Notes: a model not told the origin generated them from the letters alone. A stretch of DNA of 64,000 nucleotides from Allodiplogaster sudhausi (GCA_945643635.1 CALZFC010000004.1:1241001-1305000), one strand, 5' to 3'; counted from the stretch's first letter, positions 11,539-24,281 are shown. A program made the numbers and translations.

Positions 11539-14007
11539 TCACATAACGCTTTCCTTTTTCGATATAGTTACGAGCTCTTTGTGGACAATGTTCCAGGAAG
11601 CAGCAAGTGAAGCAAAATATTCCTCGGCTTCCATAACACAGTCAATAGCTACCTCTCGCCGGTGCAGGCTGCTGAACATTGATTCATTTAATTATGTTTT
11701 TCATTAACAAATCTTATACTGAATGTGTGGTTTCACGCACGTGAATTTCCAACCTTACGTAAATGAACTAATTATTTAAGAATACAATTCCGAACAGTAA
11801 CACAAAGAAACACTCTTAGTCGCAGTATGAACAAAGTTGCATTTTCCTACCGAATGCTGCGTAGGACTGAAGTGTACGACTCGTGATGCCAGCAGAGCAA
11901 TGCTGGAATTAATAGTTGAACGATGATTGAAACCTGAAAACATCAACAGAGGATAATAGTCGATTTGTGTACATCTGAATGTAAATATATATTTGATCTA
12001 TGTCATGGAGCGTTTTCCTTGAGACGCCAACAAATGTTCTAGTTAATATAACTATAATAAATATAGTCAAACCAATGCTGGAGATATTTTAAAGGAGCAG
12101 TTCACTGAATAATTAATCATATGGTTTATTGAATGAGAAAGATCGCGGGTTTCTGATGACTGCAAGCGTCCGCGAAATTCACGTAAGAGACGTCGAACAG
12201 GAGGCGGCCAAGCAAATCGATTATTGAAACACAAGAATCCAGTACTACCTTGAATGTAATATCTTTAAGTTTCTTTTATTTATATAATTAATGTACCTAA
12301 TTAATAAAAATTTAAGAAACTCTTTAAGAATATACATTATTATACGAACAAATATGAGAAGGGCCCGAAGCGCTCGTAAATTCTCGTTGACTTGATATCT
12401 GGTCGCCAATGAGATCATTCCCGCTTTAGTCACAGAACTCCAGTGCTTATATTGTTTGCTCAGACGAAAATTAGTCAGCCAAATAAGAATAGATATCTGT
12501 AATTTCTTACTTTATTACATATTACTTAATAAAACAGAGTAGTAAAAATTGGACTAATAACTGTTGTAATTCCAAAATAGTCGCAATTTATTTTCATTCT
12601 GACAGTGAGTATTCACTATTTTTTTAATTTCCAAAGCAGATAATGAAACGGTTTTTTTTCACTGGCCTGCACAGCTCAATTTTTTGATTTCAAATAAAGT
12701 TATCAAGCTCTCACGCTGAAACATAGCGCCGATATTGCCAGAAGAATAAAATTTTCAACTTCGTTGTCACCTAGGGCAGCTGAAACTGGAAAAAATGATC
12801 ATTTCACCATTGAAAACGCTACAGGATTATATCTCATTGTCAGAAAGTATCTTATATTGTATATCAATATTTTTCCTGGAATAAAAAAATTCTCAAGGCA
12901 GTGGTGCATTTGGCTACAGATTTAGTGCCTGACTCAATAAAAAGAATAAAAAGAACTGTTCAGACGTGTTAGAAAGAATGCGTATCCAGCAGCGGCCGAA
13001 ATCTAAATAATCTTACGAATTAAACTATTATTGAAGATTGCCGGGATAATTAATTATGAAACTTTATTTTTTTAAACTATTATAATGAGAGAAGATGAAT
13101 AACGTCAGAAAGAAAATTATAATTATTTCGAAATTAATTGAGACTTCACCGCAAGCGGCGTTGCCACGAGCGCGATCCACGGTTTCCTTCGTCGCTCGTA
13201 CCTTTCTGATAATAAAGTGGCGACTAAACGTTCGCCCACGATTGCGACTACCAGAAACGTCACCGATGTAAAGCAGGCGTGGCCTAGCTGCCTAATTGGA
13301 CCATATAAATAAATGTACTATTCACAATTTCTTGAAAAATATTGCATTTACACAAATTAATTATTAAACAATTTAAAAGTAATAAATTGCATTTAGAATA
13401 TTTGCAAACTGCAGCTGAGGCTTCATTTGAGATTTTGAGTCTACGCAACAATTTTATAGGCTTATTTTATTGTTATATAATATAACTCATTTACTCGAGA
13501 AGGATTTTCGCGTCTCCAAGAGGATACTCGAGCAGTGATGCGAGGGTGGAAGGCAGCTGTTCAATCGCACCGATGACATAGTCAATGATAAGTGCGCCAA
13601 AGAGAATGCTGCAGAGATGTCTATACAATAATCGGCATTTCAGTGGTATCATGTCAAGAAAAATATTTATGCCCATTAAATGTTGATAATTTTTAATACC
13701 AATTGTAGATAAAAAGATGAAAGCCTTACCTAAAATTCGGATGAAACCGTTTTGCAGCCAGGCAGTGCACTATGAGCAGAACACCAAATGCGGCCATAAT
13801 TGCGATCAACTGAAATGCTTATTTATACGGAAATATATTTGCAAGAATGCAATCAAGCAGCGGCTATTAAAATAAATAAATTTGTAAACAAAGAATGAAA
13901 AAACTAATTCCAGAAATAACCTGGCAGAGCATACAGATTGTGATTAGCCATGTCTCTGCTGGTGTGCAGCGCCATGTGTTGGATTGTTCTTCTAGCATCG
14001 CTTTCAT
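11539..14007 (-). pseudogene. Nematode Sre/Sra-like chemoreceptor, copy A, splice donor lost
   Basis: The coding start is at 14007 (MKAMLEEQSNTW). Exons are 13921-14007, 13730-13809, 13495-13608, 13150-13291, one near 12965-13015, 12715-12784, 12350-12496 and 12126-12248, then two terminal exons near 11870-11930 and 11539-11672. It shows VGERLVATLLSERYERRR and LATRYQVNENLRALRAL intact. Copies B and C splice after FLV and FLI with donors GTCAGA and GTTAGA. Here the donor is replaced and the frame runs into a TAA at 12126-12128. The seventh helix and the tail exon (EEYFASLAASWN, stop 11539-11541) are still open but cannot be joined by a normal donor. It is a tandem duplicate of copy B. A truncated receptor remains possible. 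Confidence 0.7.
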
Positions 14008-15529
14008 TTTAAATATAATTTTGAGACTTGGTAAAATTATTTATTTCAATTAAAGATTTTCGCTACACCAAGATCCACCACCAGCTTTAAAAAAATAAAT
14101 GCTGGACGTTGAAAAATATATGGGAACGAATACAAGCAGCCGGTAGCCTACAATCAACGTGTACCTGAAAATGTATGGCTTACTATGGCTTACTGATTGT
14201 GAGGGGCGCCCCATAACATCACGAGAGACTGCCAAAACATAAAAATTGATGGATAACATTTCGGGCTTCGTAATGCTAGGAAAACATGGAGCATATCAGG
14301 TACATGCACATATGTACATATCTATTCTCGTGGCGCAGTGAAACACTTAATTATCACGTTCATAGCTCTTCTAGCTGAGAATTAATTTTGCAGGGCATTG
14401 ATATCATGATGAATACATACATATGTAAAACACATGTATGCCATATGAAAAGAATCGAGAATGGCAAAGAGGGACTTCAAAAGCACTCTTTCTCCCTTTC
14501 TTCAGTTATAGGTACGACTTCAATATGATCTTGGCAGGCAGGGGCCAAAAAGGCATTTCTTATAGCTTCTTTTATCAAAGGCGGCCAACCACACACCACT
14601 CGCCGTCGTCGTGTGGAGATTGAGCTGCTCCTGAACCGCGTTGTCGAAGAAAAACTTGCAACCTATTCCCACAAAATACCGTATTTCTTCCGCTCTGCCT
14701 GCAATTTCCAGTGAAATCATTCATAGAGGAGGAAGTTCAATTAGAGGAAATCGTGCGTGCGTAGCAAAATAAGAAGGCGTATCGATGCGAAAAAGATCGA
14801 TAATGGGAAAATTTTTTCAATATATTAAACTCGAGTGGACGGAAAAACTATATTTTTTCCAATGAACATGAGGACAAATCGAATTGGAAAAAATGAACTT
14901 TAAATATGCAATTATCTTTACAAAATAAAAGTTCATTTTGAGGCGTTATAGTATCCCAGTTTCATGTAAAAATGGATACCAGTTATGCCGCACGTTGTCT
15001 CTATTTCTATGACTCCCACCTTTCTAACTAATTTTCTCCGTTCCTCTCTCTTAAATTCTCTTTCTCTTCTTTCTATCTCTCTCGCTTGCTTTCTTCACCT
15101 ATCTCTATCTGTTTATGTCTCTTCAAAAAGCACTTTATTATTTTCATCAGCACAGCTCTGCTGATTGTCATTACGAGTGCAAAGCAAATAATTGTTGTTC
15201 GTCTGAATTTCTTCGATTTAACACACTCAACCAACTTCTCTCAACTTTGTCTTTCCCTCTTCTCCTCTGTTTAGCTGAACTCGCACCCATCACTGATACA
15301 CTTCTTTCTTCTACAATACATTTTCAAATGCTGGTTAAAGAATTCACACATTTATCAAATAAACAAATTCAAAAAAAAAATTCTAAAAAGAAAGCAACTC
15401 ACAAAACGTAGATAAAATTGGTTTAAAAAAATCAAAGCGAAAGGTTCAAATAAAAAAATCCCAGTGGAATAAGGATGCTGAAATACTGAAATGGTTATAG
15501 AACAGGTGAATGAATGTTCATAGTTCCGT
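14008..15529. other. Intergenic sequence
   Basis: Positions 14050-14165 match the 5' flank of copy B. The remainder is AT-rich with a CT-rich tract near 15035-15110 and no convincing exon apart from the weak open frame at 14520-14720, listed separately. Confidence 0.4.
14520..14720 (-). CDS. Hypothetical short protein or lone exon
   Basis: A 66-codon open frame starting MISLEIAGRAEEIRYF and containing VQEQLNLHTTTASGVWLAAF has coding-like composition compared with its surroundings. No family is recognised, and no partner exons with good splice sites were found. It lies between chemoreceptor copy A and the intronless ORF at 15.5-16.6 kb, both on the same strand. It may be a gene fragment. Confidence 0.2.
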   Translation of the reverse strand: MISLEIAGRAEEIRYFVGIGCKFFFDNAVQEQLNLHTTTASGVWLAAFDKRSYKKCLFGPCLPRSY

Positions 15530-16601
15530 TCAGAACGAATCATCAAACTCCTTGGCCTTCTTCGCTGCCACCTTATACGCACGAGCATAAGCGGGTTTGT
15601 GCAGCTGCGTCCGTTTCACCTTCGTGAGGCCGTCGAGGAATCCCTGAAGTTCGAGTGAAGCTTTTGGGTTGCCTTCCGGAGAGAGCGCGCCATCGAAGGA
15701 GAGTGAGAAGAGACGAGAGAAGCGACCGATACTCGAGGCAAGAGTGCCTGCGCAAAGCTCGGGAAGATGCAAACGAATCATCCCACATCCTTTTTCGTCC
15801 TTCTTCGAGAGCGCCGCACTTGTAAGCGTGATAGTAAGCGAGCAATTCGTCGTATTCACCAACAAGTAGAGTAGCGACGCTTTGGAAAGGCAGAATCTGT
15901 TCGATTTCCTCGATCATGTTCAGATGAGCTTGTCCAAAGAACTCAAAGTCCTCTGCAAACTGAGCGTAAAGCTCTGCATAGATGTCAGGTCTGTAGTGGA
16001 AGCGGTATACGGTCGCCCAGAGGATGACGGACTTGAGCTGATTGAAGCCGTGGCCGAATGTATTGAGCGTGTCGCGGCCAGGAGACGAGCAGCCGTAAGA
16101 GGACGAAGAGAAGTCTGGTTTCTTGGCAAGGAGCCTGAGCAGCGACATGAGCGTTGGGATGCGCGCCTCGCAGTTGCCGCCGCGGAAAAGCTCCTCAGCA
16201 ATCTCGTCCGTCACGCCGACCACAATCTTGCCAAGAGACTCTTTCAGGCACTCGGCATTTTGATTTGCAGAAAAATTACGAATCTTACTATCCAAATATC
16301 CATGGACTATATAACGCTCAGGAACGCAAGACAGTCCGAGCTTCTCTTTCATATCCTCGGGATTCAGCACGAATGGGCAGACTCCGCGAATGTTGTAGGC
16401 GCCCAGGAGTACGGCGCAGAATTCGCCGACGGGAATATCGCCTTTCAGCCTGAGGTCATGCTTGAGCATCGCAGTTGAGATGAGCGCGAGCACCGAATGA
16501 TATTTTGGATCCGAGATTTCATAGTGTGGGATATATAAGGGCGGGAGAAGTGCTTCGGCCTTTTCGATAGTGAACACTCCGTGGCTCGGACGCCAAGCCA
16601 T
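15530..16601 (-). CDS. Intronless ORF of unknown function with a frame change near its end
   Basis: One frame runs from ATG at 16601 to about 15573 (342 codons). It starts MAWRPSHGVFTIEKAEALLP and includes GVCPFVLNPEDMKEKLGL and VYRFHYRPDIYAELYAQF. From about 15865 a second frame on the same strand is also open to a stop at 15530 and looks at least as protein-like (LHLPELCAGTLASSIGRFSR). The two meet near an A5 run at 15791-15795, so a one-base shift, a sequencing error or a real mutation may link them. More open sequence in another frame precedes the ATG (FLFSTGASFHLTISQAPIP). The long unspliced frame is unlike every neighbour. A retrocopy or an endogenised virus nucleoprotein-like gene is possible, but I do not recognise the family with confidence. 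Confidence 0.45.
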
Positions 16602-16619
16602 TTCTTCTGTGCAGGAATG

Positions 16620-17605
16620 GGTGCCTGACTAATGGTAAGATGGAAGCTCGCTCCCGTTGAGAAGAGGAATCCTGCAGCGAGAGCAGCGTCATCAATTAAC
16701 AAATTCAAAAAAGGACAAAATAAAATGGTATGACTAAAAAGCACAACGTTTGCGAGAACTCTAATGGTAAGAGCATTCATGAAAAAAAGACGAAAGAAAC
16801 GGCCTGGTACACTTGCAGAATGCATTTGCAAATTATTCGGCTTCGCACCTTTTTCTATCGCTCTCTGCTTGCTCCGTTCTGTTTGTCTCTTTCTCTCTGT
16901 CATACTCTCTCTATCTCTCTCTCCCTATCTCTCTCTTTCTCTCTGTCTGGACGCATGTATGAATCTCTGCTGACCGTCAGTAAATTATTACTACGCTGCC
17001 CTCCGTAGCGGGGCATCTCCGAGGTCATGTCCGTGTGAAGAGAAGTACTCACATCAGTCAGCACCTGATTATGAACTGAATCTACAGCTTGAAATGATTT
17101 TTCAGTTAAATAATCAAGGCGGAGAACTTTTCTACCATTATTGTTCGTTATTAAGTTGTTGGTGAACCTTCAATCCAATATTCTCTCAAGAAGTCTTCAC
17201 GGTCAACAATGTCTCTCTCTCTCTCTCTTTTACCAATCCGTACCACTTTAACTCATTTCCACCTCGTTCGTTCGAATGTCCGTGCCAAATTATTAAGAAG
17301 TTTATCAAAGGCGTTTTTCAAAATATGTGTCTCGTTGACATTTTCAAACCAACTCGTATGATCTAGAAAATACTGTCGCCAAGCTCTTGTAATAAAATTA
17401 AATTAGAGAAGAGTGAGGATTGCAGGATAATTTGAATGTCTTATAATTCGAATAAATGAGCTATGAGTAAGGTTTTAAAAAATTTCAGAAAAAAGAGCAT
17501 TGAAAAATATTGTTTTGAAAAAATACCTATGTATGTATGTGATAGGCTAATATGAAATGAATGAATATAATATATGCGAAATTATGATATGTATGTACAT
17601 ATGAG
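16620..17605. other. Intergenic, with CT tracts
   Basis: A CT-rich run lies at about 16860-16955, with shorter ones near 17211-17230. The sequence just upstream of 16601 on the - strand holds GGGATATATAAGGGCGGG-like sequence inside the ORF start region, not a clear promoter. No exon was identified. Confidence 0.35.
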
Positions 17606-18716
17606 TCATGAAGAATCTCTGTCGAGTTCCTTCAGTGCGTTTTGAAATCGTCGAGCATAATCTTTCTCATGCGGCAGCTCGCACTTCTCTCGCCTCAGGT
17701 CATCCCTGAGGCCGCGCAGCTCGAGTTCGATGAAGAGGTAGCGGCCCTTGCTCTCTCTTCCAATCCTAGATTTAATATCTCTTCTCACTTTCATATTATC
17801 CCTCTCATTCTCAATGTCTGTCTATCATACAATTAGCATTACGATTCACCCAACGCAATGTGTTCGCATCGCAGAACGCGGCCCCGACGAGGACGCGATC
17901 GATCTCACAGTTCCTGTAAATGTATTTCGGAAGATGGGTTTTTTTTGAGAAAAATAAATTAACGAAAAAACTAAGATCTTTAAAAAATTAAAGAAAGTAT
18001 AATTATCACGATGAAAAAAACAACACGAGATTGTTTCTTATTAAATAATTATCCTTTATTCATTTTCTCACGGCCACTATGTAATGCAAAGAGCAGTTTA
18101 TTCTTACATACTCGTAAGTACACCATCCAGCTCGTGTTATGGTCGTGCTGTAATCTCTGTGTGTTATTCGCTTCGAATTAGACGAATCAATGGACGACAA
18201 TAATGACTTCCCACCAGGTAACCCTCGCGCTGTCGACGCCGTTCGAGTGGCTGCCGTCACCTGTTCAGGGCGAGCGTCTATGTCGAGGGCCGCGGGGCAT
18301 CTCCGGCTCAGTCCTCCTTAACTGGCGAGACGAGTTACGCTTGGCAACAGTTTCCACTACTGCACCCGCGACATCACGGTCAAGCTTCAGGCATGCGTAT
18401 GTGAGAGATCATTTATTTTTAATTGATGTTTTTAATTTAAAAATATAAATAAAAAAGACAATGCAATTAAATATGTTTGACGATGACGTCACTTTTTTTT
18501 CTTGGCCCATATTCAGTTATCGACCGTGCCTGCTGCAACGCGCGATTACTGTGCACGCGGATTCCTTTGTCTACATTGCGTAAGATGCTGATATTGGTCA
18601 CGACAAGCGCATCCTCAATGGACGCCCGCACAACGTCAAGCCAGCGAATTTCTCCGTGGAGTGCGCCGCACTTTATTGAGCGATTCGATTCGCTTTATCG
18701 ATGCTCCAATCAGTGA
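17606..18716. other. Coding-looking block with exons possible on both strands
   Basis: On the - strand, about 18530-18690 gives CGALHGEIRWLDVVRASIED and GIRVHSNRALQQ, in the style of a right-handed beta-helix repeat. About 17862-17918 gives CEIDRVLVGAAFCDANTLRW. About 17606-17755 gives GRYLFIELELRGLRDDLRRE, ending at a TGA at 17606-17608. On the + strand the splice signals are stronger: acceptor CACCTGTTCAG near 18277, donor GCATGC|GTATGTGAG near 18397, acceptor CCCATATTCAG near 18517, and donor ACATTGC|GTAAGA near 18568. The + strand also gives LGNSFHYCTRDITVKLQAC. I favour the - strand for codon use, but the question is open. Confidence 0.35.
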
Positions 18717-19646
18717 TTTTCGTCTAAATTTATTCCCATCCACACACTTCTTTCTAGTAGACATTATGAATTAAAGTGCTCATTTTGTTTTATGGATCTC
18801 TCTCTCTCTTTTTTTTTTTAAATATTCTATCTCGAATATTTTCTCCTTCGCCATCACTCTTGCGTGGTTTAAATAGCCCTTTTTGAATATTTCCTTTGCT
18901 AACATGATGGCCAGGAATATACAGGATCTTTTCTTCTGCTTTCGGCAGAAATAATTTCTGAAACTCCTCTGAAGACCATCTCCCTAACATCAGGAAACAA
19001 TATGCGTTTTTAGTCTCTCGTATGTTCTATTTTAATAGCTCATTGATTCCACTTTATCAGTTTAAGCTCTGCGAAAATGTTACAATCGGAATGTTTAGCT
19101 AAGAAGAGGCGAGGGAATCTGTAATCATGTGGTAAGGCAAGAAATAAGTAAGATTGAGAATGGGGACAAATGCGGACAAAGTGAAGTTGAGAAGCGATTC
19201 TATAGTTTACAGCGGGAAAGGTTCACTCGTTTCTTTTATAGGATAGCTATCCATGCATATATGTATATACAGCAGAAGAGTAGATCAAGAGCAAACTGTT
19301 TGTTCTCGTCATAAATAATAATTAGAGCGAAATACTGATAGTCATCAAAAAACAAACTAATCGTCATTGCTTTAAAAAAGAAAATTAAATACAACTTTGT
19401 TTAGTCCAACACATAAAAAGCAACTTTAAATGGAATGCAAATCAAAAGATCAATGAGGACAAGTAACTTTTGTTTGTTTCAAGAGCTCACCGAGACAATT
19501 CGCTTCAGGAATTAAGAGCTCAGGAATGTCGTTTAAACGTTTTGATGACAAGCGAATAGAAATGGACTACGAAAACATAATAACGGACTGCAAAGAAGAA
19601 AAGGCCGAAAGCGAATTATTGATGATTTTTCCAAATAAAGGATGAA
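18717..19646. other. Intergenic, AT-rich, with one weak open frame
   Basis: The only coding hint is a - strand frame at 18790-18990 starting MLGRWSSEEFQKLFLPKAEE. It is followed by low-complexity Lys-rich codons and has no recognised domain. The remainder looks non-coding and lies just downstream of the metallophosphoesterase stop codon. Confidence 0.3.
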
Positions 19647-19826
19647 TTAAAGGAAATCTTCCTTCGTTTTGCCCGCCGGCAGCGGGTAGTCGAAGATAAT
19701 CGGGTCGTACTCGGGAATCAACTGAAAATTTATAATTTGCTAAATACAGATTTATTTTATTTTGTTTTTTTTTATGATATAGGAAAATAGGCTTAGAGCG
19801 GGAGAAGCTGGGAGAGAGATGAGGGG

Positions 19827-19865
<39 letters not shown>

Positions 19866-22800
19866 AAGAAAGAGAGAAAAGCGAGGGAAAAAGAGAGAAA
19901 GTGAGAAGAAGAGAGAGAAAGAGAGAAGGAGAGGGAGATAGGACGAGAGCGAGAGAGAAGGAGAAAGAGAGAAATAGCCTCCGACCTTGTGATCTAGAAG
20001 CGACGCATTCACGAACGTCGTCGTCCCGTTCGTCGTTGCCCCGTGCATCTGGTGGATGTGGCCAAAGACGTGGTATCTAAAGAATTATCATTTTTCATTT
20101 AACATTAAATGCATTCATGAAAATATGTAAATATCTAAACGAAAATAATAATTAATGAAAATAAGAAAAATATGCATATATCTATGTTTAAGAAAACTTC
20201 TTATTCTTATTAAATTATTTTCTAACATAAGTTCATGCTTGTAGATTAATCGTTTTTTTGAAGAAGAATAATGCATTTAACACGGACACCCTATTTTCAA
20301 TGTGCATACTCTATTACACTCCAATTATGCATTGGTACTTAATATTTGATCTGACGCAAAGAACCGGTGCATTTATTGCTTGAAAGAATGATAAATTGCT
20401 AGACGAAAGGCAAATTTTGATTCGGCCTCGATATTTTTTCCGTTGAATATAATTATAATCAACAGAAGGAATAGTGTGCGTATGCATGCGAAAGTGCGTC
20501 ATAAGTGAGAGTCGTAAGATTAAAAAAACTTTATTCTTGAGCCAGTTTTTTTAGTGCGACTCTACCATACCGTGGCTTGACGCGCTTCTCGATGGTGTTG
20601 AGCAGCTCGGCACAGCCGGCCAGTACGCCGTCACACTTGTTCCACGCGTTGAAGTCACCGTGGCCTGGAGGGGACATGGAGTGGTGCTATCTCTTTCTAT
20701 CTCTCTTTCCATCTCTCTTTCTCTTCCTTTCTTTCTCTCCCTCTCAACTGAAGTGCAAGAAAGAGATGTGCATTAAAAGGGTATCTGCTTAAGAAGCAAA
20801 GAACGCATAGATTGCCGCCTACCGAGCGGCGGCGTGTGTGTGACGAGAATGTTGGTGTTGGCCGTGATCTGATTCCACTTGTGCAAGAGCTTCTGGCCGC
20901 GCGGCCTGTAGAAGGAGTAGCCAGGCATCGGATGCCATGGAGCGCCGTAGATCTTGATGCCGAAGAGCTGGAAGGAGAGAGATCATTCAGCGATTTGTGT
21001 ATTGATTTAAATGATTGGTGTATTGATTGTTTTTAGGGATTTTGCGTTGAAAACACCTGTTTTGTTGGGTTTTTTGCGCAAAGATATAATTTATTCGTTT
21101 TGTCGCTTTACACATCCGACACCAGCCATAAGAACGAAAGACAACAGTTCTCGGTTGCCAAACCTCGACTTGCCGATCGCACAAGTAGATGCAGTTGGAG
21201 AGCAGCTCGTAGGCCTTGTTGATGCCTAGCACGTTGAGTGCCGCCTGCTGCCGTTCTGTCATCTCCTCGCCGTCCTCGAAGCCGAGCTCGTGATTCCCAG
21301 CGATCACCACCTTGTACTTGTGCGGCAGCTTGCCTGAAGTATAGATTATTTTTAGAGATGAAAAATGAAGAAAGTCACTAATTCACACATATAATTTTTA
21401 CAATTATTGAATTTAATTTGAGAATTCCCATGTATAAATTGCAATGTACGTTTGCGGTTAATAAGTAAAAAAAAAGACTTCGCAGCTTTTCTTATTTAGG
21501 AATTACGATCAAAAGAAGAGGTCAGAAAGGCAGTGAGAGAGAGAGAATCAGCAAGAGAGAATCAGAGAAGGAGAGAATAAGAGAGACAGGAAATGCTGAG
21601 ATCAAGAATTATTTGATCTAACATTGAGAATCTTTATTAATCATGATCATGCCAATTGTGTGCTTTGTTGCCGTTTATGGATATTCAGGTGGTTTTGCGT
21701 TCTCGTCAAGTTATATATGTGTATTAGTGGGATGAAATATTCGATCAGTCTGGGAAGCGCGTCGCGATATCGATTTCAGAACATGTCTAACTACTCCATA
21801 CAACCGGCAGTTCTGTTTGATGGCTGCCTAATACACTTGTTATTATTGTCGTCCATTCTGTCTCTCTCCAGTCACGGTAAGCCAAAGAATTGGCGCGATG
21901 CCTCAGTGAGTTTCTGCTCTTCCGCTTTCTTGCTCTCTCTCTCTCTCTCTCTGTCTATTTTTCTCTTTGTATCTTTCTTTTTTCGCTTTCGCTCTCTCTC
22001 TCTATCTCGATTTATCTCTCTCTCTCGCTCTCTTTTTGAAGTGTTCTCGACACCACTCTTCGAGTGTTTGTTCGTCGGATCGTGAGTGTTACACTTTTGG
22101 AATTGAAAAAGATTGGCAATAATTTTGAAGATTTCAATTGAATGCCGCGTTCAAGAAGAGTGGCTCTCGAATGGCAAGTCCCTTCATTCCCATTGCATTC
22201 TCAAAGAGAGACATCGAGTGAACTGCTGTGAGAGAGAGCGATACAGAGTGAGAGAGTGAGATATGGAGAAAGAGGGAGATATATAGAGAGAGCGAGACGG
22301 AGAGAGAGAGAGTGGGAGAGAACGATAGAGAGAGGGAGAGAGAGAGAGAGGGAGAGAGAGAGAGAAAGAGTGGGAGAGAGCGAGAAAGTGCGATACAGAG
22401 TGAGGGAGAGAGAGAGAGTAAGAGGGAGAGAGAGAAAGAGGGAGAGAAGGAGAGAGAAAGAGGGAGAGAAGGAGAGAGAAAGAGAGAGAGAGAGAGAGTG
22501 AGTGAGAGAGAGAGAGAAAGGTACCAGGCATGCAATCAGGCCGACCGGACCGGTGCTGACCCACCGAACTCATGCACACCATTTGCAAGGACGCAGAAAC
22601 CACACATGTTGTAACTGAACAATCACTTCGTTCGGCGAACATGTCCGCCGATCTTTTAGTCGGCAAGCAGAGAAAGAAGAAGAGAGAGAGAAAGAGCTAT
22701 AGAGAAAATGAGTAAAAAGGAAACAGAGCATTCAGAATAGCGCCTGAATTGTAGAAAGGGAGCGAAAAGGCGCGGAGAAGAGACCTGACATGAGGGATAA

Positions 22801-23156
22801 CCAGGAAATGATGATAGCAAAATGAAACATAACCATGAGGACAAGAGGGATGTGTGCCGTGTCCAATTTTGTTGGGCGTTGTAAAGAAAAACCAATAACA
22901 AATCAATGTATAAATAATAAATTACAACCGAGAGGAGATTTTAATTTTTTAAATATCGTTTCAGAGCAGAAAAAAAGTAGAAAGAAACCGACCGATTTCG
23001 GCGTTAAATTTGATGACTTCACCGACGTCGCCGTAATTGGTGAAATCGCCAGCGTGGATGAGGATGTCTCCGTCGGGGATGAGGGAGAGCACCTGAGAGA
23101 GAGAGAGGGAGAGAGTGAGAAAGAGAGAGAGAGAGAGATGGAGGGAGAGAGAGAGT

Positions 23157-23206
<50 letters not shown>

Positions 23207-24031
23207 GAGAAAGAAATATCCAACTTCGTCCATCTTCTCATGCGTGTCCGAGATGCAGACGACGCGCACCTTTCTATCGGATATCGGGCTATCTAGTCTG
23301 AAAAAAAAAGAATTATAATAGCGACGACAAGTGAATCTCTACTCTTTCGTTCTCATTTACCCTTTTCTGTGCTTTCATACTCATTTCTACTCTTTCCTCG
23401 TATTTCTAGGTCACATGTTTTTGTTTTATGGAGAAAGGCGCGGAGAGATGAGAAATCTTCGCAAGAAATGGACGCGGAGGCAGGCCTTTTTTGAATTGAC
23501 ACGCAACGATGTTCGCAAAAGAAGCAGATGACAATGAAAGAGAGAGAGAGGAGATACAATCTTATGTACAAGAAATGTTGCGCATGCGTATTTGAAGAAA
23601 TCGAGGAACTCGAGAACGGAAAAAAGAAGAAAGCGACTATAATAAAAGGGAAATCTGACTGGTTAGTAGGCATAAAGTTTTTTTTCAATTTTGTTATTAT
23701 ATAATATTATAAATTTCCATATTTTCAGGCCCTATTCTCTTAAAGTCTCAATCTGTCGCTCTCCCATTGTCTCATTTTTTTGCTCTCATTCAATTTCAGC
23801 TACCTCTCTATGCTCATCCCCCCCCTTCCTCTAACCCACTCTCTCTCTCTCTCTTGCTCTCTTCCAACACACACTCTCTGTCTCTCTTTCTCTCTCTCTC
23901 TATCTATCTTTTTCTACTTGCCTTAGTGTCTTGGCTGGCTCGCAGACCCTTCCCTGTCGCTGATACTTCCTCCAGCAGTCGATCGGCTTGGCCGAGAGCG
24001 GATCAACGTGCACGATTGCTCCGCCGTCCAT
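19647..24031 (-). CDS. Metallophosphoesterase domain protein, MPPED1/MPPED2 type
   Basis: Eight coding exons join in phase: about 23922-24031, 23224-23295, 22975-23092, 21158-21333, 20820-20968, 20568-20665, 19978-20078 and 19647-19722. The protein starts MDGGAIVHVDPLSAKPIDCW. The metal-binding motifs occur in order: CISDTHEKMDE, AGDFTNYGD, VIAGNHELGFED, ILVTHTPPLGHGDFNAW and HVFGHIHQMHG. It ends AGKTKEDFL with TAA at 19647-19649. All five calcineurin-like motifs are intact, so a working two-metal phosphodiesterase or phosphatase is expected. Mammalian and worm relatives hydrolyse cyclic nucleotides weakly in vitro. The first intron has a GC donor (CTAAG|GCAAGT). Several introns are filled with GA/CT tracts. 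One runs directly into an acceptor (CTCTCTCTCAG) and so serves as its polypyrimidine tract. Confidence 0.9.
22215..22520. repeat. (GA)n-rich tract in a metallophosphoesterase intron
   Basis: Nearly pure GA with scattered GGA and CGA interruptions over about 300 bases. Opposite-polarity CT tracts lie at 21938-22035 in the same intron, so the transcript could fold back on itself. All six frames give Arg-Glu or Ser-Leu low-complexity peptides, which are not genes. Confidence 0.85.
23095..23216. repeat. (GA)n tract directly 5' of an acceptor (sense CT)
   Basis: In the sense of the metallophosphoesterase gene this is a CT run of about 120 bases. It ends CTCTCAG at the exon that encodes the AGDFTNYGD motif, so the microsatellite is part of the splice acceptor region. 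Confidence 0.8.
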
Positions 24032-24210
24032 GACTTCTGAATTCTTACTTCTGGTATTTATTATTTTTTTATATTAAAAAAATCCTACAACTTTAAAAAC
24101 AATTTATAATTTAATTAAATTAATTTACTTTAAACTGACAACAAGAGAGAGATAGAGAGAGATGGAGAGAGTGAGAAAGAGAGAGAGAAGGAGAGAAAGA
24201 GAGAGAGTGA

Positions 24211-24246
<36 letters not shown>

Positions 24247-24281
24247 AGAGGAGACGGAGTAGTGAGAGAGGAAAAAAGTAC

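Noticed and set aside
15882..16478. 198-codon + strand frame opposite the intronless ORF
   Set aside because: Antisense shadow of the longer - strand frame; high GC at third positions of the - frame explains it.
22134..22666. Ser-Leu and Arg-Glu frames across the metallophosphoesterase intron
   Set aside because: Pure GA microsatellite translation; a well-supported gene uses the flanking exons and splices this out.
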